From Ilumatobacteraceae bacterium (GTDB taxonomy: Bacteria; Actinomycetota; Acidimicrobiia; Acidimicrobiales; Ilumatobacteraceae), in NCBI GenBank assembly GCA_018401375.1, contig JAGYKR010000012.1, positions 1 to 64,000 on the forward strand: 64,000 nt of DNA, read 5' to 3'. The notes beneath the pieces were generated by a model, which made no database searches, had not been told where the DNA came from, and saw only the letters and a program-made list of their open reading frames with translations. Shown piece after piece: positions 59,526 to 64,000 of this stretch; the stretch's first letter is position 1; the number at the start of each line of letters is the position of its first letter. The position numbers and the translations under genes are program-made.

Positions 59526-60521
59526 TCAGATTGATAAGCGATAGACCCGCCGGGCGGTGCCAGAAAACATCGCGGCCCGCTCGGTGGGGCTGTAACCCGC
59601 CGACATCTTTTTGAAGCCGTTCCAGACCACCGGATACGACAACGAAAAGCGGTCTACCGGGAAGTTTGATTCGAACATGCAGCGTTCGGGTCCGAACACT
59701 TCGATCGTCCGCTCGTAATAGCGACGCTGAGCGGCCACGAACTCATCAGAGGTCGGTGGTCGCTGCGCTGTGTGCCAGCCGTACCCGTTATCGGGCATCG
59801 CCAATCCGCCGAGTTTGGCCACCACGTTCTCGCAGGCTGCGATCTCGGCGATGTCGAGATACCACTGTGTGAAGATCTCCTCGCCGTGACCGGCATACGG
59901 CCCCACCCCGAGCGGGGTGCAGAAATGGTCCAACACCAAGGTGGTGCCGGGAACCGCTCGGGCCAGATCCCTAAACTCAAGGGCTTGGTCGTGATAGAGC
60001 CAACAGTCGTAGCTCAGGCCACGTTCGCCGAGCCGGGCTAATCCGGCCCGAAATGCCGGATCCGCAGCGAGGCCGGCAGGTGCTCGGCCGGGGATGCTCA
60101 ACGACTCCGGGTACCGAGCGTGAGACAGGCTGTGCCGGATCCCTTTGAACAGTCCTCCGCCCGCATCGAGATGCGCGTCGAGCACATCATCGAGCACGTC
60201 CACCCGCCGGAGATCCGCGGTCCCAACGATCCCAACAATCCCCGGTCGGGTAGCAAGGGCCGCTTGTGCAGCAATGAAACGCGTCTCATCTACGGGAGCC
60301 ATCGGGTCATCACCGCCGCGCTGGTATGCCGCACCACATTCCACAAAGACCGTGCCCACCACGTTGTGTCCGGTCTCAAGATCAGCTTCCAAATCGGCCA
60401 GGCCGTAGGACATCGGCCCACCTTGTGGCCACAGATGATGATGTGGATCGATGATCTCAAGTTCTGGTTCGAGGATCTCCTCCACGACCTGATCGAGCCA
60501 TTCCTGGGTCCCCGGAATCAT
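59526..60521 (-). CDS. Amidohydrolase-family TIM-barrel hydrolase (COG3618-like)
   Basis: A 331-residue amidohydrolase-2 enzyme. The metal-site start IIDPHHHLW, a central His in LVLDHFCTPLG and the terminal MFESNFPVD Asp segment are typical of the group that contains lactonases such as L-fuconolactonase. Hydrolysis of a lactone or cyclic carboxylate is likely. The substrate is unknown. It lies 30 nt upstream of the CaiB-type gene's stop on the same strand, so the two form an operon-like group with an SDR. Confidence 0.85.
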   Translation of the reverse strand: MIPGTQEWLDQVVEEILEPELEIIDPHHHLWPQGGPMSYGLADLEADLETGHNVVGTVFVECGAAYQRGGDDPMAPVDETRFIAAQAALATRPGIVGIVGTADLRRVDVLDDVLDAHLDAGGGLFKGIRHSLSHARYPESLSIPGRAPAGLAADPAFRAGLARLGERGLSYDCWLYHDQALEFRDLARAVPGTTLVLDHFCTPLGVGPYAGHGEEIFTQWYLDIAEIAACENVVAKLGGLAMPDNGYGWHTAQRPPTSDEFVAAQRRYYERTIEVFGPERCMFESNFPVDRFSLSYPVVWNGFKKMSAGYSPTERAAMFSGTARRVYRLSI

Positions 60522-60551
60522 TCCCTGTTCCTCATTTCGCTCGTTCTCGTT

Positions 60552-61760
60552 TCACTGGTTCTGGCGGTTGATATCTGAGATTTGCCCACGGATTTGCTTA
60601 CGGATTTGTTCGGTGTGTTGCCCGAGACGGGGCGCCGGTCCACGAGGGGTCAGCCCCTGACCGGCGAATCGCACCGGCGATGCCACGGTCTGCGAGGTCG
60701 TGTCGCCCTCGTCCACACTCACAAATGCGTCCAGTGCAAGAGCTTGAGGGTCTTCTGACACCTCGGCCAATGTTTGGCATGGCGCCCACCACACGTCGTG
60801 ACGATCAAGCAGTTCAGCCCATTCATCACGATCCCGTGTTGCGAACTCAATGTCCAAGATGCTGACCAGTTCCGTGGAGTGCGCATAGATCTGAGTGGAT
60901 GTAGCAAACCGAGGATCACCGATCAGATCCTCGCGGCCAAGTGCCGCCATCAGTTTCGAGAAATGCCGCTCCGCCTCGAGACAGACCAGATAGAGCCACT
61001 TTCCATCAGCCGCTTGATACGTATTCACTAACGGAGTCTCGCTCTGCTCGCGGACCCGTAACGCAGTGGTGGATCCATTGGTCAGATGGGTGCTCAGATC
61101 CCACGACACCGCATACATCCCCGCTTGGAATAACGAGGTTTCCACGATCTGCCCGTGACCGGTCTGATGACGTTGATGCACCGCAGCCAGCACCCCAGCG
61201 GTCAGGGTCATCGCCGCCACATGGTCCCCGACCCCGCGGCGCATAGTAAGCGGTGGCCGTTCGGCAGGACTGTTGGTACGACCGAGACCCGACCGTGACA
61301 GGAATGCTGCTGCGTCATAGGCAGCGGTGGAGCGCAACGGACCCACTGACCCGTACCCGGTGAGAGCAGCGATGATCAGACGCGGATGGCGATCCGCCAC
61401 TGCGCTCGGGCTGAGATCGAGACGCTCGAGCGCATCGGTGCGCAGGTTCGTGACAAAAATGTCCGCCCACCCGAGGAGGTCCTCAAACAGAGCCCGATCC
61501 TCTGGGCTGCGCAGATTCAAGATCGCGCTGCGTTTGGCACGGTTGTCTTGGGCGAAGGCGGGATTAGGCGCCGATGCGCTGAGACCGATTGCTGACATGA
61601 ACGCCCGCTGTGGATCCCCCTCGGGGGATTCCACCTTGATCACATCGGCTCCCCAGTCGGCCAGTAATCCGGCGGCTGCCGGACCGGCCACCCACACGGC
61701 GAGTTCAAGCACCCGCAGACCAGATAGCGGCAGGCCCGAGGCGGGTTCCGTATGAGTCAT
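60552..61760 (-). CDS. Family III CoA-transferase (CaiB/BaiF)
   Basis: A 402-residue enzyme that moves CoA between carboxylic acids through an Asp-anhydride. GADVIKVESPEGDP and the Asp-containing NLRTDALERLDL segment that follows are typical. The likely acceptors are bile-acid, carnitine or dicarboxylate-like acids. The last codons contain a 12-nt array encoding a QIR/QIS repeat just before the C-terminus. It is grouped with an SDR upstream and an amidohydrolase downstream. Confidence 0.9.
   Translation of the reverse strand: MTHTEPASGLPLSGLRVLELAVWVAGPAAAGLLADWGADVIKVESPEGDPQRAFMSAIGLSASAPNPAFAQDNRAKRSAILNLRSPEDRALFEDLLGWADIFVTNLRTDALERLDLSPSAVADRHPRLIIAALTGYGSVGPLRSTAAYDAAAFLSRSGLGRTNSPAERPPLTMRRGVGDHVAAMTLTAGVLAAVHQRHQTGHGQIVETSLFQAGMYAVSWDLSTHLTNGSTTALRVREQSETPLVNTYQAADGKWLYLVCLEAERHFSKLMAALGREDLIGDPRFATSTQIYAHSTELVSILDIEFATRDRDEWAELLDRHDVWWAPCQTLAEVSEDPQALALDAFVSVDEGDTTSQTVASPVRFAGQGLTPRGPAPRLGQHTEQIRKQIRGQISDINRQNQ
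60579..60614 (-). repeat. 12-nt in-frame array at the CaiB C-terminus
   Basis: GATTTG plus six bases occurs three times (60579, 60591, 60603). On the minus strand it encodes QIRK, QIRG, QISD near the protein end. Confidence 0.85.
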
Positions 61761-61791
61761 TCCAGTCCCCGGTAGATACGAACGAGGTACG

Positions 61792-62595
61792 TCATCGCGG
61801 CGACTGTCCGTCGTCCACGGTGATCACCGTGCCGGTCACGCATTCCGAAGCCGGCGAAACGAGATAGAGCAAGGTGCTGTCGAGTTGATGGGGCTGGCCG
61901 AGGCGTTTGCGTGGGAATCCTCGGGTGATGTCGCCCATCCGTTCCAACATCCCATCCATCATCTCGGAGTTAAAGGCCCCGGGGGCGATCGCGTTGACGT
62001 TGATGTTAAACCCGGACCATTCCACTGCGAGTGCCTCCGTCATCCGGTTCACAGCGGACTTGGTGATCGAATACAACGCAGCCCCGCCACCGGCGTAATG
62101 CTTGCCGGCCACCGAGGAGATATTGACGATCCGACCCGGGAGTTTGTGGGCGATGAGGCGGCGCGCCACCTCGCAGGCCAGAACAAACGGAGCTTTCAGA
62201 TTCGTGTCGATCACGGTGTCGATCAACTCGAGCGGCATCTTTGTCGCATACGCCGCATCAGGCATGCCGGCATTGTTCACCAAAATTGTGATCGGCCCGA
62301 ACGCTTCTTCTCCGGCAGCCACAGCGGCGATCAGTTGGGCGGAATCGGTGACATCGGTGGTGACCGCCAGACACACGCCACCGCGACCTCCGATGACCTC
62401 CGCCACCTCGGCCAAGCGTTCGGTGCGACGCCCGGTCAACACCACGCTTGCGCCGGCGGCGGCCAGCACCTCAGCGAACCGCCGCCCGAGACCAGAGGTA
62501 GCACCGGTCACCAAGGCCACCTGGCCGGTCAGATCCCACGAGACGTTGGGGATCAGTTCGGAGCGGTCGTTACTCAAGTTCAGATCGTCTGTCAT
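61792..62595 (-). CDS. Short-chain dehydrogenase/reductase
   Basis: A 267-residue classical SDR. TGATSGLG near residue 31, NNAG and the SSVAG ... YSITK active site are intact. The sequence resembles 3-oxoacyl reductase/gluconate dehydrogenase-type members. The substrate is unknown. It is the first gene of the minus-strand SDR-CaiB-amidohydrolase group, with TAGTTT 9 nt before its ATG. Confidence 0.9.
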   Translation of the reverse strand: MTDDLNLSNDRSELIPNVSWDLTGQVALVTGATSGLGRRFAEVLAAAGASVVLTGRRTERLAEVAEVIGGRGGVCLAVTTDVTDSAQLIAAVAAGEEAFGPITILVNNAGMPDAAYATKMPLELIDTVIDTNLKAPFVLACEVARRLIAHKLPGRIVNISSVAGKHYAGGGAALYSITKSAVNRMTEALAVEWSGFNINVNAIAPGAFNSEMMDGMLERMGDITRGFPRKRLGQPHQLDSTLLYLVSPASECVTGTVITVDDGQSPR

Positions 62596-62604
62596 AAGAC
62601 TCCG

Positions 62605-62610
62605 AAACTA
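62605..62610 (-). promoter_or_regulatory. -10 box of the SDR-CaiB-amidohydrolase group
   Basis: TAGTTT on the minus strand lies 9 nt before the ATG at 62595. Confidence 0.45.
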
Positions 62611-62665
62611 TGGATCACCGGTCTCCGAGCACGAACCGGCCCGGTCCAGCGGCCAGACTGGTCAC

Positions 62666-64000
62666 ATGGGTACTTCACCAAAAGATCCTTCCGAACACAC
62701 CCGAGCGCACACTGTCGCCCCACACGCCGTGCTCGATCCCGAAGATTTTTTGCGGGCATCTCAGGGTCTCATCGCCACGCACCCAACCGGCGTGATCGAC
62801 ACTCCCCAAGGAGTGGTGTGGGATGTGAATCGGTATGCCTTTATCGAGCCCGATTCCCCCAACCCTGACACCGTGCATCCAAGCCTGTGGCGCCAAGCCC
62901 AGTTGAACAACATCCATGGCCTGTTTGAGGTGGCCCCCGGAATCTGGCAGGCCCGTGGCTATGACATCTCCAACATCACCTTCATCGCCGGCGACACCGG
63001 ATGGGTGATCATTGATCCGCTCACTGCAGCGCCTTGCGCCCGAGCCTGTTTGGATTTGGCAAATGCGACCCTCGGAGAACGACCGGTAGTTGCAGTGATT
63101 TACACCCACAGTCACGCCGATCACTTTGGCGGGATACTCGGGGTCATCAGCCGCGAAGATGTGGCCGCAGGCAAATGCCAGATCATCGCCCCCGAACACT
63201 TCATGCGCGAGGCGGTCTCAGAGAACGTGATCGCCGGCTACGCAATGAGTCGCCGTGCTGCCTATCAGTTCGGGCCGCTCCTCCCGCCCGGGCCGCGCGG
63301 TCATGTGGACTGCGGCCTCGGCAAAGCCGTGCCGTTCTGGCAGGCCGACCTGGTTGCGCCCACTATTGAGATCACCGCAACTGGGCAAGAGATGACGGTG
63401 GATGGGATCCGTGTCATTTTCCAACTCACCCCCGACGCTGAAGCGCCGGCTGAGATGAACTTTTTCTTCCCTGATCACAAATGGCTGTGCACAGCAGAGA
63501 ACTGCACTCACAACATGCACAACCTGGTACCGATCCGGGGTGCTCAAGCCCGTGACGCTTTGTCATGGTCCAAGTACATCGACGAGATGCTGCAGATGTT
63601 TGGGCACTCAGCTGAACTCTTGTTCGCGTCCCATCACTGGCCGCGCTGGGGAACCGCCGATGTGGTGGAGTTCTTGACCCTGCAACGCGATCTGTACCGA
63701 TGGATCCATGACCAGACCATGCGTATGGCAAACCACGGCCATACCGCCGCCGAGATCGCAGAGATGTTGGAGATGCCCGACGAGTTCCGTTCTGAGGCAC
63801 ACACCACCGGGTACTACGGGCATCTGGCCCACAACATCAAAGCTGTCTTCCAGCGATACCTGAGTTGGTATGACGGCAATCCTGCCAACCTTTGGAAACT
63901 GCCTCCCACCGAGGTCGGGACCCGCTACGTGGCCCTCGCTGGCGGACCCGATGCGCTGCTCGCAAGTGGCCGTGCCGCATACGCGGCAGGCGACTACCGC
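62666..64000 (+). CDS. Alkyl/aryl-sulfatase, metallo-beta-lactamase fold (partial)
   Basis: An N-terminal fragment of 445 codons that runs in frame off the right edge. The zinc-binding motif THSHADH (147-153) and a later TAENCTHNMHNL segment are typical of SdsA1/BDS1-type class III alkyl sulfatases, which split sulfate esters such as SDS. The C-terminal dimerisation and SCP2-like domains of that family would lie beyond the window. GRAAYAAGDYR at the edge is the usual start of the helical domain. No signal peptide is visible. A CAGACT box 6 nt before the ATG is close to TANNNT. Confidence 0.88.
   Translation, partial: MGTSPKDPSEHTRAHTVAPHAVLDPEDFLRASQGLIATHPTGVIDTPQGVVWDVNRYAFIEPDSPNPDTVHPSLWRQAQLNNIHGLFEVAPGIWQARGYDISNITFIAGDTGWVIIDPLTAAPCARACLDLANATLGERPVVAVIYTHSHADHFGGILGVISREDVAAGKCQIIAPEHFMREAVSENVIAGYAMSRRAAYQFGPLLPPGPRGHVDCGLGKAVPFWQADLVAPTIEITATGQEMTVDGIRVIFQLTPDAEAPAEMNFFFPDHKWLCTAENCTHNMHNLVPIRGAQARDALSWSKYIDEMLQMFGHSAELLFASHHWPRWGTADVVEFLTLQRDLYRWIHDQTMRMANHGHTAAEIAEMLEMPDEFRSEAHTTGYYGHLAHNIKAVFQRYLSWYDGNPANLWKLPPTEVGTRYVALAGGPDALLASGRAAYAAGDYR

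Overview
The window is a gene-dense, high-GC bacterial chromosome segment with no rRNA, tRNA, phage, transposon or CRISPR features that I can see. It looks like an actinobacterium, most likely of the class Acidimicrobiia. The evidence is an actinobacterial-type leuA with a leucine-rich leader peptide, a monomeric NADP isocitrate dehydrogenase, class II (GlpX) fructose bisphosphatase, MurA with Asp in place of the catalytic Cys, a GT4 GlgA/GlgM beside glgB, an iscS-mnmA-(MetE-like)-ligA neighbourhood of the kind I recall from mycobacteria, and very many leaderless genes with a TANNNT box 6-9 nt before the start codon. The taxonomic call is inference. Both ends cut genes: a lipoprotein on the left and an alkylsulfatase-type hydrolase on the right.

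Layout. 1-9.7 kb: lipoprotein fragment and DEAD-box helicase (minus); leuA with its attenuator; 3Fe-4S ferredoxin-pyrF; serA (minus); an overlapping GNAT/enolase-superfamily pair, an SCP2-like protein and an SDR. 9.8-19 kb: a PASTA-domain pseudokinase, an exported protein of unknown function, ligA, a MetE-like protein, a PH-domain-like membrane protein, mnmA and iscS. 19-26.4 kb: methyltransferase, galT, divergent glgB/glgA, enoyl-CoA hydratase, MeaB GTPase, NifU-like protein. 26.4-34 kb: small membrane protein, murA, MFS transporter, J-domain protein, a duplicated-domain acidic protein, S9 peptidase, glpX.

34-46 kb is one long minus-strand run: rpiB-glyA-wecA-like-atpZ-atpI-atpB-atpE-atpF'-atpF-atpH-atpA-atpG-atpD-atpC-SDR. 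It is a complete F1Fo ATP synthase with two b-type subunits. 46-64 kb holds a thiolase-like protein, a zinc alcohol dehydrogenase, a DPP-IV-like peptidase, a GH13 sucrose-phosphorylase-like enzyme, an acyl-CoA ligase/phosphotransferase/acyl-CoA dehydrogenase group, a coiled-coil PASTA protein, icd, and an amidohydrolase/CaiB/SDR group. The chemistry is aerobic heterotrophy: alpha-glucan storage and mobilisation, acyl-CoA catabolism including the propionate branch (MeaB), gluconeogenesis and respiration.

The most unusual signal is not a gene. At least 15 short direct tandem arrays (unit 12-18 nt, mostly 15, about 2-4 copies) lie almost exclusively at gene ends and junctions. Several copy the stop codon, the start codon or the stop/start overlap of the adjacent gene. 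I know of no described element that matches this pattern. The leader-peptide attenuator of leuA, the pervasive leaderless promoters (including overlapping divergent -10 boxes and -10 boxes built from the upstream stop codon) and the PASTA pseudokinase are the other points to follow up. No stretch longer than about 200 bases is without a gene.
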